Shown: positions 36,501 to 51,500, counted from the stretch's first letter. The stretch: 64,000 bases of DNA from Pelecanus crispus (GCF_030463565.1 NC_134656.1:3396501-3460500); one strand, 5' to 3'. The notes: generated from the sequence alone by a model not told the origin. A program made the numbers and translations.

Positions 36501-39500
36501 ATTTTCCTCTTAACTTGACATTAGGTTTTTTTTTTTTTTTTTAAAGGACATAAAAATCCTTTTAAGTGTAGTAAATGATCCACTTTAAAAGGTGGGTCAC
36601 AAGTAGCTGTATTCTGCTTCTTAGGTTTTATGATTCATATTTTGGAATTTTACGGATTTTTTTTTAACAGAAAAATGTTAACTACCAGCTTTCTTACTGT
36701 TGGTGCCACGCAGACTTGTATGCTATGCATACGTTTCAAAGTTAGTTGTGGGGTCCGCCCCCCCCCCAAATCTCTCTATTTTAGTGAGAGGAGCATGAAA
36801 AGTATCTGTATAACCCATGCGTGCTTCTGCAGCCTCCACGCTGTGGGCTTGTAGAGGCTCGCCGACGTGCAAGGCAGCGTCTTCTGAAGCGTTGGGTTGC
36901 CGACGTCCTGCTCCCTTGGGCCAGCGCTCCTGCTGGGGAAAGTTCCGTGCAAGCTGGACAAGACGACGCAGCCATCAGCCTGTGCTCCCCACACGCTGCC
37001 ATGAGGAGTTTCATCCTGGAGGGGAGGAAGAAGGAATTAGCGTAGATGGAGGAGAACACAGGGAAACATTATTAGACACCAGAGGCAATAGTTCTGGTGT
37101 ATGAACAGCCTTATGCCAAATTTTTAATTCTGTAGGGAAACTTCTCATAATTAGTCCTATGTAATAAACAATCAGCTTGCAGCCATGCAAGACATTTTTC
37201 ACAAATGTCTTTAGTGTTCTGTAGTAGTAACTGTGATGATTTTTTTTTAAGAGATTTTTAAAAGACATTTGAGCCTTACAGACTCAATACAAAACAGGCT
37301 CTTCAAGTGTAACTGCCTGTGGTTTATCCACAGCATCGTTTAAAACTTTTAGCATCAACTAGGGCAAGAGATTGAAGATCTTTTAAAGTGTGATTTGAAT
37401 AATTAAAACGATACAAACAAAAGTAGTAGCACACTTCTTCAGGTATTTAAAGGTTGGAAAAACTAGATAATGTCTCCAGCAAAATAACCCGTCACAAATG
37501 AGATAATTTAAATAGAAACTAAGGGGGGTGGGGGTGGGGGTGTATTTTTGAAGTGGCTTTCTAAAGCCACTATTCCAAAGAAAGATTGGGTGGAAAAGGA
37601 AAGGGGGAGGGAACCAGCATAGGCTTGAATGCCATACAGAAATATTTTGAAGAGATCAGAGGAGGAGCAAAGTTTCCTTTGGATGATCTCCATGATGGTG
37701 GTGTAAAACACAGCCTCCCAGTGTAGGTGAGTGATTACGATGCGAGTGCATCCTGCAAACCCTTCACGTAAAATTAAACAGCGCTGCACTGTGGAAATCA
37801 TTCTTAAATTGGGCCTGAACAACCACATGACAATGCTGAAACATCAGCGTTGAGATGTACAGAAGCGAAGGATACGTAACCGTCAGGCTTTCAACGGGCT
37901 TGTCTGTAACACAGTAGATAAGGTGGCAGATGCGTCCTCCACTGCTTGCAGAAGTTTCGTTCTTGGCTGCATGTTGCAATATCTGGCTTAGTTTCATGGG
38001 GAATTTCCTTAGGGGAGGGGTTCCGTGTCTGTTGACATCTAGTGGGAGAGGTTATAGTTATCTATAGTTACAGAGTATAGTCTGTAGTGAACATAGCGTA
38101 GTAATGCTATTTCTCAAGCCTTGCAAGGAATGCACTTTTTTCTTCCAGAGGATTCATTGGGTTTCACTCTGGAAATGAGCTGACTCGTTAGCTCCATCTG
38201 AACCTCTCAGTCTTTTTAGCCCACGCCTCTTCAGTCAATAAGAATCCTGTTGCTGTCCTAATAAGTGGCTCACAGGATTAAAATGGGGAAAATAGGAACG
38301 AATGCTTTGTTTTAAATACCGCTTCTAACACCAGCCCAAGGGAGGGTACGTCTGTGTGTTCAAAAGTGCCAAATAGAAGAGCCACTAAATGCCTTATTGT
38401 GGCACTAATCTTCTGTCTGTGGTGAAACCCCCTATTATTCTGTTAGGCTGGATAGGCGAATGTTCAGTAGTCATTTCTATCCTTTTATTTTAAATTTGTT
38501 TAAGAGCATTTATTGTAGGTACACTGGAGCTGCTGCTGAAAAGGACTGGAAACATCACAGTATAAAATACAGTGGCCAGTATGTATACTAGGCATTGACT
38601 GCGTCTTCTCTTCAAGTTGTTCGTGGACTGCAAGCCCAAGTGATTTGAAACTCATGGTCTGAGAGAATACCTGGTCCATTACGTGCCCTGTCAATTTGCT
38701 GAGCGACTGTGGCATCTGTTCAGAAGTTAAATTCCACGTATGTTGGTGTACTGCTCTCTGAGAAGAGTACCTATTTCTGTTAACTCTTCCAAACATACAC
38801 TTGCCACAGTTTCGTACCTGCCAGAAGATAGCGTAAGCTTTGGGGTGTGCTCGTGTTGTGGCCAAGTCAATAGACGAGCGAGCTGCCACCAGAAGAGGCA
38901 GTCCTGCTCCTTCCTCCTGCTCCCTGGCTGCTCCTGTGCGTTGGATCCAACACCCGTGTAACGACACAGTGAGTTGGTTCAGCTGGACGATGTGGCAGCA
39001 CATTAACCTTGTCACTAAAAACCAAAACTTGATAGGACAAAAATTCTGGTTTCTCATAGTCAAAATAGGATAAGAGGTTATTTAGATCACGTTGCATCTA
39101 CAGCCATCGCAGGTTATTTGCATATGTAGGATTTAAGTAGCCTTGAGTCTTTGTCAAAATGTGTGCACGATTTGAGTGTCCTTCAAAAAATACAGTGACA
39201 TGTCCTGTAAATTTGAAAAAGTAGCGGGTAGATGTTCTGCAGCACTGAATGACCTACACGTGGCTGAATTAGTACATACAAAGTCTGTACCACCAATTTC
39301 TCTAATCAACAAGTACTGCTAGGTAGACAGTTTTAACTGGTATAAAGTAGTATTGTACTTTGAATCTGTTAAGCTTTCATGAAGCTTATGAAATATTTGC
39401 ACATTTTCTATTGGCTAAAGCAGCACAGAATTACATGCCTTACTTTGGAAACGCTTCTAAATAGTGATGATGTCAACTTGCAGAATAAAGGATGCTTCTG

Positions 39501-42500
39501 CATCTTTCTTCTTGGACACGTTGATTCTGCTGCCCTTCAACCCTGGGAACGTCAGCCTACCTTTGTACTAGTAACTTTATTTTACAAGTACATATTCTTA
39601 CTATGATATAGCTGTTTGTAACATAGAAAGGTTTGTGGTGCATGTATAATTCTCATATATACAACATCTGATTGGCAGAAAACATCTCGGTTGTGCTATT
39701 TTTAGTTTTATCAATGTAGTTCTTGTTAACTAGTTTGAACTAATCATTAAAAAGATAGTGTATAGAGAATTAAGTACAAATTTAGAACTTCACATTTTGT
39801 ACTTCTGTAAACCAAAAGAACTGAACGTCTTAGCACTGTGAGGACTGAATTTTACTGTCATCATTTTGAAACCTGAGCTGTGCTGTCCTGCCTTTCCATG
39901 ATGAGTCACAGAAACGTGCTTCTGTCCTGCCTGCCTGAAAAGGTACAGATCTGTGCAGAAGATACAATAAACCGGGAAAAAGAGAATGGAACTAGAGTAA
40001 TTCCTGCAGCTTTATCGGTGCGCATGTTTTGGATATTCACCACCTCTCCATTCAAGACTATTAACTCAAAATAGTTTGGCTTTTTATCTCTGTTAAGTTC
40101 TGGGTGCCTAATTTGACCAAACCAAACCCATCAGCAGTTGTTCCCGATCCCCCTCTTCCCCCCCCGGGATTGCCAAAGCCCTCCTGACAACTGGTACAGC
40201 GGTAGCGGGGTGAGCTCTGCAGGAGGGGGGCAGAGGAGGAGACCTTGTGCCTGACACGGAGGGTCTCCCTAGCTCCGTCTCTGACAGTAACCAAGACCAG
40301 TCTCTAGGGAAAACTATGGGAATAGTGGATAGGAATAATTTTCATCTAGTCTATAGCAAAATTTTCACATTCTTTGAAATTATTTAAGGTATTAATGGCA
40401 GCTGTTTACACTTCAAATAGTCAAATGTCACTCAGGAAAAACTCCTCAAGGTGTCTACTTGTAAAATGCTTCTGGGGGGAAAAGAAAAAAAAAAAAGGAT
40501 AAATACATAGTGTTTCTGGATCTTCTGGCTTCTCCTTGTGTTCCAGCAGAAGTTCAGCACACACCCTTACACTCAGCCTTACAAAAGTTCCAGTGCAGCT
40601 TCGTTCCTTAGTTCATCTTAACCACCGGTTTCCGTATGTGCGGTGAAACCGCCAGCCATAAGAGCCCGTTTGAAGAACCCAGGGCTAGGAGCATCTTTCT
40701 GCTGGAAGCATGTGCCAGCGTTCGGGGAATACCTGAACTTTACATACGGAGACAGGCTGCAAGGCCGTTTCCTCCCAAAATGAGGGATTATCGCCTTATG
40801 TCTCTTAAGCATTCCAAATCTTCCCTGATTTGAGGGGTGTTTCCATTGGGAGCTTGGGCTGATCTGGGGGGTTTCTCGAACCAGGCTTCATGGGAGTGCT
40901 TTGTCCCCTTCAAGTCCGTCTCAGAACAGATAAAGACTGGATACTTTAGCCCCTCCCAGTAATTTCTGCTCTCGTAGCAGATCTGGAAGGTGAAGAGGGA
41001 CCGTTTGGTCCTTGGCTAAGTTATCAAAAGTTAAGTTCCTGGATCTTTCCCGGGAAGTGTCCTTTATTTTGCAACTGGGGCTCCTGGGCTAATTCATCTA
41101 CAAACCCTCGCTAGCTGAAAACATCAGATTAAAAATTCACTTGTTAACTAGTCAGTGGTTCTCTACAGATTTGTGAGAAAAAAGGCTTTTTTGGGAGAAA
41201 AGTTGGCTTTTCTAATCGAAACAATTGTGTTTCAGGAGTTGTTAGGTAGTTTCCATCAGAACCCTTCCTTGTTTGAGCTGTCAGGATAAGCGTGCCACTG
41301 TTAGCCCACTGTAACTTTAATGTCTGTAAATAATGCGTTTGTTGCTGGGTGTGTGAGTGGTTTTTTGGTTTTGGCTTTTTTGCTGTGTTGAATTGTTCCT
41401 GTCAGTGTCAGAAAGTGGACAGATGAAATGCGGTTTAAAGAAATGCTTGCTTTTAAAGTCCTGTGCGAGTGTAACTTCAACATGGGTGAAAACTGGAGCC
41501 TTGACTTATATTTTGTAAATTTTCTTGTATATGACATGTATCAATTATTCTATTAACATTAGGAAAAAAAGTTTAAATGGAAAATTTGAATAATGTGAAT
41601 GGAATAGTTTGCAAATGGTGGGAATTAGTTGGCCACAGCCCGAGCAGCAATATTATTGTTTAATTATTCTATAAATCTAGAATTTAGCTAGGAACTGAAT
41701 GGGAAGATCTAACAATAGTTTATGGCAATCTCATCAGTATGATATTAATGCTAGCAACCGAGTAGATTGAATATGTATTTAAATTTTTTAAGCAACTTGT
41801 GTGCTACGTAACTTGTCTGTCTGCTTGCTCTTTAAAATAAAAATTCTGGGGGAAAGGGTTTATTAAACTTCAGTAATGACCAAACTTAAGGTAATAATGC
41901 ATTTTCAAATTCATGGACTCTATCATCAGGTCAGCCTCTGTAATAAACAGGTTCTGTAAGGTGCTATGAGAATTTTTCTCTTTAAATGTAAGACGTGGAT
42001 GATCGTATTGCTGCTGCTTTTCCTTTTTTTTTTTTTTTTAAATGTGTGCAAGTTTGGGGTGTTTTTGAAGCTTATTCCACTCAGGAATCTTTGAAGGTGG
42101 TGCCTTTTTTTTTTTTTTTTCTCCCCAGTTTTCTTGCATAGATTGTAAATAAAATTTTCAACCTCTAGAGCCAAAGTGGAACTCTCTTCAACTCTTAGGT
42201 TGGCCGCTGAGATGAAGTACTTCCTGAAGGATCAAGGAAAAATTTCTTCAAAAAAATTGTCAACCTCCGCCTGCTTTTTAAAATTACTTTTACAAAGGGT
42301 AGTGGAAGTAAATAGCTTAAATTGCCTATTTGATGGTTATTCTTCGGAGATGTGATTTCACAGACTTTTCTTTATAGATTGGTAACTGATCTTCATGAAT
42401 AGGAACTTAAAAAGTTAAGCCTTTAATATTGTATTTTCTTCTTTTAACAGCTCAAAGGGAAGAGAAAAAGCATGAAGATAGAGCAGAGCCTACATCAGCA

Positions 42501-45500
42501 TCGAAGAAAGCTGCTGCATCTATAATGGAGAAACAATCTTCTCTCAGTAAAAACCTTCCTTCAAAGAAGTCCTCATCCTTCTCTAACACATCACTAACTA
42601 AGCAACCACTTAAACCTTCTGCTGGAAGTTTCAAAGGTGTAATTCCCAAGAAACCTTGGCCTTCATCGGGCAGTGTTCCTTCAAAACATTCATCTCTTTC
42701 TCATGGTTCATCAGTTTCCAAAAAACCAACTACATCTTCCAGTTTGGGTGGAGGACTTAAAAAGCCTTCACTGTCTTCCATTTCTACCGCATCTGGAAGT
42801 GGTCAAGCAAAAGCGTCAGCTAGCCCTATGCAGTCACAACCCAACTCTCAGATTCGACAAAATATTCGACGGTCCCTAAAAGAAATTTTATGGAAGAGGT
42901 GGGAATTCAAAGCACTTACTTTATATAGGAAGCTACAACTAGATGGAAATGTTTAGCCTGCAGGGTTTTGTTTAATTCTTGATAAGGGATATTGAGGGAT
43001 TGAGTTTATACTACAAATTACTACAAGTATAATTGGCATTTCAGGTTTATATTAGAAAAAATTTGAAAATCCTGATATAAAATAAATGTGCATGTGGAAA
43101 AAGCCTTTAAGAAAAAAAGAAACCTCACTATTCCATTTATATTGAGGCAATTACAGTTGAAGAATTAAATTACAGCATAGAAGCTTTTGTAATGCAGGTG
43201 CTCTGAAGTTTTAAAATCTGGTGATGGCGTTGTTTGGAGATGTAGAGGTTGCAGGGAACATAGTATAGGAAATATCATAGTGAAAGGTTAAAGGCTTATT
43301 GAAGTAGAGATTCTCTCCCCTCCCAACATAAAAATCAACAACAACAAACCCTGGTCAGTGGACAACTGTATCGCTTAGGAAAGAAAAAAAAAAACGACCC
43401 AAAAGCAAATTGTCCCACAACTTTTATTAAAGCTAATGCCAGCCATCAATACTGATTATAGGTCACTGCACTCTGGTGTTGTCTCTGAAATGGAAATACT
43501 GTTCACGGTGGAAAATCTAGGACTAAAACTCCAGTGCTTGTGCTCCTGTGTTGTTCACGGCAGAGAAACTCCTAACTTCAGTGCCAGAGCAGAGCAGTCG
43601 TAAAGGCTGCCGTCGGTTCACAGAGGCTGTCTTTGCAGCCGCCGGTGGGCAGTAAGGAAAGGTTGCCATAGCTCACGGTTCGGGGGCCCCCAATAGACTT
43701 TGGCTTTGAGATCTCTTTTAAAGGAGTCTTGAGCCCTTGCTGAGTGAGGAGGAGCCCAGGCTAGCTCCTTCCTCTGAAAAGTTAGTTTTTATGAATGCTG
43801 CCTGAAGATTCATGCCTAACTTAAATGCACGTACCCTTTTTTGTTTTTAACAGAGTCAATGATAGCGATGATCTGGTCATGACAGAGAGTGAAGTAGGGA
43901 AAGTAGCACTCAATATTGAAAAGGAGATGTTTAATTTGTTTCAAGTTACGGACAACAGATACAAGAGTAAATACCGTAGCATCATGTTCAATCTCAAGGA
44001 TCCCAAAAACCAGGTTTGGAATTTCCTTAAACAGTAAATGTATACTGAAATGTACTTTTGGTTTTCAATGATATGTCAGACTCTACCCTCAACATTAAGA
44101 GTTTCAAGATAGAGACTTATGAATTATACTATAAAAGATTATTATAAAGCCATTCAAATCTTGGAAAAAAAAAATTATCCAGTAGTAACTCAAAGTCTAC
44201 TTTAGTTGGTCATGTGTATTTATTAAGTTTGGGCATTTGGTGTGAAATATTTATTTACAGAATGGCTTTCTTAAAATAAATACAGACTTTTATTAGCTTC
44301 TTTTCTTGTGACATTCTGTAGTATGTGTTGGATACTGCCCACGTACATGATCATATTTATACTTTAAAAGAAAAAAAAGGATGCTGGTGCAGATGAAAAT
44401 ATCCACTAAAGAACACTTGAAACTTTTTTTTTTTAATTTCTACAGTAGATATGAAACAGGAGAGTGGCTGCTCAACTGTTCAGTTATATTGATAGATATG
44501 GATGATAATGAGGAAAATTCGTACTTTGTGGTTGTTTCATCCTTATTTTCTGGTTGCTGCGCCTTTCCAAATTTGGTTATAAGTAGCCAGTATTTTTAGT
44601 AGAGAATTAAGAAGCTGGAACAGGTTTTGCCAGTTCAGCACTGCAAATCTTGTTAGTTGCCCAAGCAGGTTCTCTTCAGCATGGCAACAAAGTCTGTTTT
44701 GTTTTCAGGGACTTTTTCATCGTGTCCTTCGTGAGGAAATCTCACTGTCAAAACTAGTGAGAATGAAACCAGAAGAACTTCTATCTAAAGAACTGTCTGT
44801 ATGGAAAGAGAAACCAGCTAAAGCAGTAAGTAACATAATTTTCCCCTATGTCCTTAGATACGAATTAAGAGCGAGTTCGCCAACCCTTAGCACCCGTATT
44901 ATGTTAATGGACCATTTTCTTCATAATGAACTACTAATAATGTTCAGTTTCAGTATATTTTTTCTCTACCACCAGCCAAATGATAACAAAGCATGGAATA
45001 AAATTATAAAATAAATATGTGGACTTTTTACCAAAGTGGTTTTGTTTCTTTCAGATGATAGAGTCAAGAAGCAAATCTCATGAAGTCAAGAAAACAGCTG
45101 TAAAACGGGAACATATGCAAGTTGTAAATATGGAAGATTCTCCGCCAGTGTCGGATTCTGATGTAAGTATTGGTTATTGCTTCAGCATGAAGATATTGAG
45201 GGAGATAAGCGGTAACTAGGGCCTCAAATTTTTCATCAGAAGCGCAGATCGTTTCGATGAACTGCAAGGATATTATCACCTAGTAAGTGTGCTATGAGCA
45301 TTTTTCCTTTTAGTGTGAAGGAGTGCAATAATCAAATGATAGGCATATTTTGCACTTGTAAAATGCTGTGTACTTTTCAGCCCTTGCTGTCCATTTACAG
45401 AGAAATCTTTTATTTCTGAACATTAGCTAGCTACTTTAGAATACCGTGGAATGAAATGAGGACAAATATTATTTGAGAACTCTATCTGACGTGATATGCT

Positions 45501-48500
45501 TTAACCAAGGCCTTTAATATTTTTTTTTTTTTAAAGAACTGAAGTTAACCGTTTCCGAAGTATTTTTTTATGGTTGACATTAATCATCAACTGGAATATT
45601 TTTTGTGTTTATTCACTTTTAGGAGCAGCAAGAGTCAGCCCGAACTGCACCAAATTTAAACAGTGCTCCTTCTCTAGATGTTTTTAGCAGTATGTTGAAG
45701 GATACAACAAGTCAACACCGAGCCCATCTTTTTGACCTGAACTGCAAAATCTGTACAGGTATCTACAGTGCTGACTTTGTGTACAGTAAAAGAATTGTTA
45801 TGTTAAGAGTGTTGTTTGTTTATTTGTTTGTCTCCAAACTATTTATTATTCAGTAGTAACCAAAAGCTTTTAAAATAAATTTATAGGTCAGATTTCAGCA
45901 TCTGAAGATGAAGTACCACCTAAGAAGATGAAGTCAGTGGCTCCTGTTAAAAAGGTGGAGTTGAAATCAAAACCAGAAGCTCAGCCAAAGTATGAAAGTT
46001 CTGCACCAGCCCCAACAGCAGAGCCTGCCAAAGAGGCGGTCTCTGAAAATGCAATGGAAACTGAAGTTGGACCGGTAGCAGAAACAGTTTCTCAGGCAAG
46101 CGTAGAAAGGACTTACATTCCTACAACCCAGGGCCATAACAATACAGATGCTTCTGTACCTGAAGAGGTTTCTGCTTTTCCTGCCTCTTGTGCTGGCGGA
46201 GTTGTCACGACCGTCACAGTTTCGGGCAGAGACCCTAGGACAGCAATGAGCAGCTCCTCTGGTACTGTGACACCAGCCCTGCGTTCTGCTCCTGCGTCTG
46301 ACAAAGTTTCAACAGGGGAAGCAAAACAGGAAACTTCAAAGCCAGTTATGACTGTCCCCAAATCGATATTGACAAAACCATCAGCCTCGCCAGATCCAAG
46401 ATACTTAGCGGTTCATCATTCTCCCAATATCAAGTGCGTATACTTAATAGTAAGCCAAGCTACCGAATCTAATGTGGTTATCTTCAAAGTCCCATGTGTC
46501 CCGTGTCCCGTTTCCCTCCCCCCAGTCAAAAGGCATGTTCAAAGGCATGTTTAGAGTTCAGGTGGCCTGATTCAGACTTTTAATTTACCATCTCCTCATC
46601 TACCTTCTCTAGTTGGTGAAATTTTCTGAGCATCAGTGTATGTTGACAGCAAAGATTCTACAATGTGTTTCAGCAGATAAATAAAACTTGAAGGTATTAT
46701 GCAGACTTAGAAGTCTGCATGTACTTTAATATATAGAAAGTGTACGTGAGAGATGGTTTAAAGGCATTTCCAGATTTTCATCCTCTATTAAAATACTGTT
46801 ACATCTGAATTTATGAATATGAATTAAAATTAACCAGTTGATCAGCTTGAAAGGAGGTGGATTTCTTTCATATTCTGGGTATATACAGTAGTGAAATTAA
46901 ATATTGCAAAGTATATCCTTATGAAACTGCAGTTAAAAGATTTTTGTTCATAACATTCTTTTACTTGAGCATCTCTTTCAGATGCATATTGTTGACTCAG
47001 TGGGAAAGATATAATTCAGATTAGTTTGTTATAGAGTGAGGATCACAACGGTTATAGTGCTAACCTAATTTTATAAAAGTCAGATCTTTCAGCATCTTTT
47101 TGCCTGTCTGCAGCTACAAGTTTAATTTCTATTACTCCTTGCTTTTTTCACTAATACCAAGTTAATGGAAAACATTAGCAAAGCATTTAGTAAAAATGCT
47201 GTTATTTGTTTAAAATAAAATATTTGATCAATAGGAGGAGGGAAGAAAAGAAAAAAAGAAGGGACCATTCTCATTTGTATTCTGTAACCTTTCTGTTTTG
47301 GATTTGTTTTGCAGTGTTGCAGAGCCACGCTCGCCTCAAGACAGCGATACTTCCCTCTTTCTCTCTCGTCTCAACACCATTTGGAAAGGATTTATTAACA
47401 TGCAAAGTGTGGCCAAATTTGTCACTAAAGCATATCCTGTCTCCGGGTGTTTTGATTATCTTAGCGAGGTTAGCACTGACCTGTTTATGTGTTTAGAATA
47501 AATCTGTAGTGCAGTTCCTGGTGATAGAAAGGCTGGGGTCACTATATATATATTGTTATATTAGAACTGTAGCAGTGGTAAATGGCATCCCTTTAGTAAC
47601 AGGAAGTTTAGCTTAAGGGAAAAAAAAGCGCCTTTTAAAAATTCCTCACAAATTTGTGAAGGATTCTCATGTCTTTAAACATATTTATACATATGTTAGG
47701 ATTTAACATGGAATAATACCTTTATTGCAGCTTCGTTTTTTGAAAAGAAGTTTTAGAGGCAGTATTTTATAGTAGGTGTCTTGTTCTGTTCTCAAACAGA
47801 TGGGTCACCTATGTGATCCATTACAAAATTTTCGTTGGCCATTTATGAAAAATATCATCCTTTTTACTAATTCTCAGATAAAAGTGGTTGGATGATATTA
47901 TTCTGGGAAGGGTGTACATTCAAATAATGAGCCAGTATAAAGGTTTGCTCTAAAACAAATAAGCTTTTCTGTCTCTTTCTCTCTTTTTTCTCTGAAGTCC
48001 ATTTTATGTGACTTAGGAAGTTTCAAACACAAACGTGTGTTTTAGGACTTTTATTAGTAGGGTTGGTGGTTCTTTTTGGAATTGCTTTTGCTAAAATGAG
48101 TTTCAGCATCCTCATGACAGGAAGCTCACTAGAATTCATGTGACTTGTAGTCACGAGTGCAGCATTTCCTGAGAAACTGAAAGTGGAGAAAATCTGTATT
48201 TCAAATAGCAGCTTCCCTATAAAAACAAAGCCAGTAATGGGCATACAGAACTATTAGACATTTTGCGGCTATCCCTGTTTGGGAATGCTTTTTCTGTTTC
48301 ATGTATGCTGTTAGCCTTTTGGTAATGTGCCATAATTAAGCACCTTGAAATGCAGAAGTAGCCTGTCTGAAGTTAGAAAAGTATGTGTGAAATTTTACTA
48401 AAATATAGTAGTGCATTATCCACTACTGGGATGGGGCAACCTGCGCTGCTTTTAAACCCTAGTCTCTTTTGGTTTTTCTCATACTACCGTGTAATACTTC

Positions 48501-51500
48501 TTGTTTAGGATTTACCAGATACAATTCATATTGGTGGGAGGATCTCACCGAAGACAGTCTGGGATTATGTTGGCAAACTCAAATCTTCGCTTTCTAAGGT
48601 ATTCACTTAAAATCCTTTGCAAAACCCAGAAGAAAAATACAGCAATATAAAATGACAACTTTATTATAATATAAATTAGTAAACAGCAAATACTGACTTA
48701 GATTACAACTGTAAAACTACCGACACCACTTACTCCTTTGAAATTTTTGATTTATTGAAGAAACATTATGTTGAGCTGCAGATCCTCTTGATCTCTCTCT
48801 CCTGCATAGTAGTTAAATCTTCATACAATTTATTAATTTTTAATGATAGAACATAAATAATCTATTTATTCAGTATTGAAGATCGAAATTCAAGTTTTAA
48901 AGAAAAGGAACTTATTTAATGTATGTCATAGAGTTTCCTGTTAAAAACACTTCAGAAGTGAAAAAATGACACATAGTATACAGATACAATTGTGAAGCTA
49001 AGAATTTTCCATTTCTTTCATATTAATTTGAGCCTCAAGATGTTTAATTTGATGTAAGATACACAAGTAATTTGTATTTCTGAAAATTACAAACCTAATT
49101 CTCTCTTAATATTACAAATTGAACAACAGTACTCTCTTAAAGCTAGAGTATTGCCTTGAAAACATAGTTGGAGGGATACACGTACAATTTATTTATACCC
49201 CTGGAATTTGCCCTTTACCATTTTATTTGCTGGTATGTTGCAAGTTGAATTTTTCCACTTTGCTTTTGTATTACAGGAATTGTGTTTGATTCGTTTCCAT
49301 CCTGCAACAGAAGAAGAAGAAGTTGCCTATATCTCTCTCTACTCCTATTTTAGCAGTCGTGGTCGTTTTGGTGTTGTAGCTAATAACAACAGACATGTCA
49401 AGGATCTCTACCTGATCCCCCTGAGTACTAAGGACCCAATTCCTTCCAAACTCTTGCCCTTTGAGGGACCAGGTAAGCACAAAACAGGGGAGGTTAAATG
49501 CTAGGTAAAATCACAAAACAGAAGTCAATCTGAGACAAGTTGTTGTTGAATGTCTAATGTAAGCATTATTAAATTCTTTTATACAAAACCAATTTTAAAG
49601 GATGTAAATAGGGAAAAATTGGAAAGCCAACTCTGTTCAAGATAAAATCGAAATTTACATAGCCTTTCCAGCAAGATGCTTATATGCTATTAGGAGGATG
49701 AGTTTACCTGTAAAATCAAGTACATGGAACAGCCACTATATTGCAAAAAATGCAACAAAAACCCCCCACCCTATCTTCAGCAACCCATAAATCCACAAAA
49801 CCTAGGCCCTTACAAGCCATTCGCCATCACTTAAATCAAGCAGGAAATTTAGCCCACAGAGGAGTTGAAGTCTATGAAGACAAAGGTAGTACTTACAGTG
49901 GTATCATATATTGTCATTGTTTCATGCTAAGTATTATGCTGTACGTGCAATATGGTGCACAAGGTGTTTGAAGTGTTTTGTTCTAGTTGGAGCAAACTCT
50001 AGCCAATAATCACTGACTTCTGAAAATTGGTTTGTTGGCAGGGAAAGGGATCCACATCCCTTTGAGTTGGTAGGCGGCAGACAGTAGTTGGCATAGGCAG
50101 GTTATTTTATAGTCTTCTATTTTTAGATAAAATTGCCAGTAGGAACATTTGGCTTGAGTTTGCTCCATGTTTGTGCGTTGAACATGGTGACAGAAGAACC
50201 GAGAATGAATTCAGCCATGAAACACTCTTCTATTACAAAATTTGAAGTCATCTTCATCTGAGGATGGAGGAGGTGCATATGCTTAGTTTCCAAATAAGTA
50301 TCTGGGGGTTTATATAAAGTAACAAATTGAGAAGCTGAAGAACTACAGGTTACAATGAAGGTAATACTTGATTGTCATAGCAATGGTTTGCAAACTATTA
50401 AAACGGTAAGTATGAAACAGCAAACATGGAAGGAGCTGACCTTTCTGAGAAGCTGACTGTCCTCTACTCCTCAAATACAAGTTTAGGACTTAACTCAATA
50501 AAGCATTCTCAGAGCTTATACGCAGGAGCAAGTGGCTGGGACAGGTTTTCATGTGTTAATGGCATACAACTTCAACAACAACAAATGATACATCATTAGT
50601 TAAATGCTCTCGCTTCCTCCGTGAGATTGCAAAGGGCACTTGCTCTGCATCCTCAGACAAGATTTTTCTCATACACTCCAAGTCTGTCTTACCCGTCCTT
50701 GAACAGTGCGCAGTCTAGGTCACTGGTTTTAGGCTATAGCTAAAAAGGCAGGGTTATTGCCGTCTACTGTAATTGGTGAATCGCAGCACCTGATAGTCTT
50801 TCACTTACTGAATTCTTGAAAGGTAGGCAAAAACTGTAACTCCCATTTCATAGCCAAGAAGTGCAGAACGCTTTTGGCACAGGGATGTAGGCAGAGAGTC
50901 TTAACACATGGACTGGTTTTTCCAGCCAGAACAAAAGAAACGCCCTCCTTTCTGGACAGTAACACAAGAACGGGATTGGCCACTGAATCAGCTGTAAATG
51001 TCTGCAGGCTTTTGCTGGGCTAGTAAATAACCTGCTTTAGGGAGGCACTTCCCCACTTGTTGCCTGCTTGCATTCCTGTGGAAATACCAGCTTTCCTTTT
51101 TACACTTCCTTTTACTTTTCCATTATAGGTTTCATTTCAAATGAAACTCTTATCTTAGATTGGAGGTTGGCAAACGTAGACAAACTCTGCTAAGTATTAG
51201 TATAGAAATTTGTAACGTTGGCCTCGTTTTGCTGAGTTTCAAGTGCAGAAGTTTTTCAAAACTGGAGGGAATTGCTCGGAAGAAATACAGGTATCATCTG
51301 CAGGTGTTGTTCATGGAGGCAAATCTTATGAGTCAGGTTTTCAAATTGAAATACGTATTGGTAGGGAAAGTGGATTAAAGGATAGCAGTAGAAACAAGAT
51401 TCAAAAGGCACAGAGGCCATATAATGTAACAGTTTCACAGAAGACCCGCTTAGACTTCTGCCATCGATTCACACTTCTTGGAAACTTCTGTAGCAGCCTT

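Larger units (their letters stand above)
28726..42450 (+). other. DIDO1: DIDO1 intron 8 (13.7 kb)
   Basis: The largest intron. It begins with the putative 3' UTR of the short isoform (to about 29800). Other visible items are a C16 run at 29379-29394, an exon-like interval at 30280-30532, a GC-richer patch at about 34000-34240 ending in a GTATGT donor-like sequence, CpG-richer patches near 36820-37060 and 40560-40800, a G-rich tract at 37523-37540, an antisense ORF at 38500-39057, and poly-T runs near 42020 and 42105. I can support no additional gene. Confidence 0.75.
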
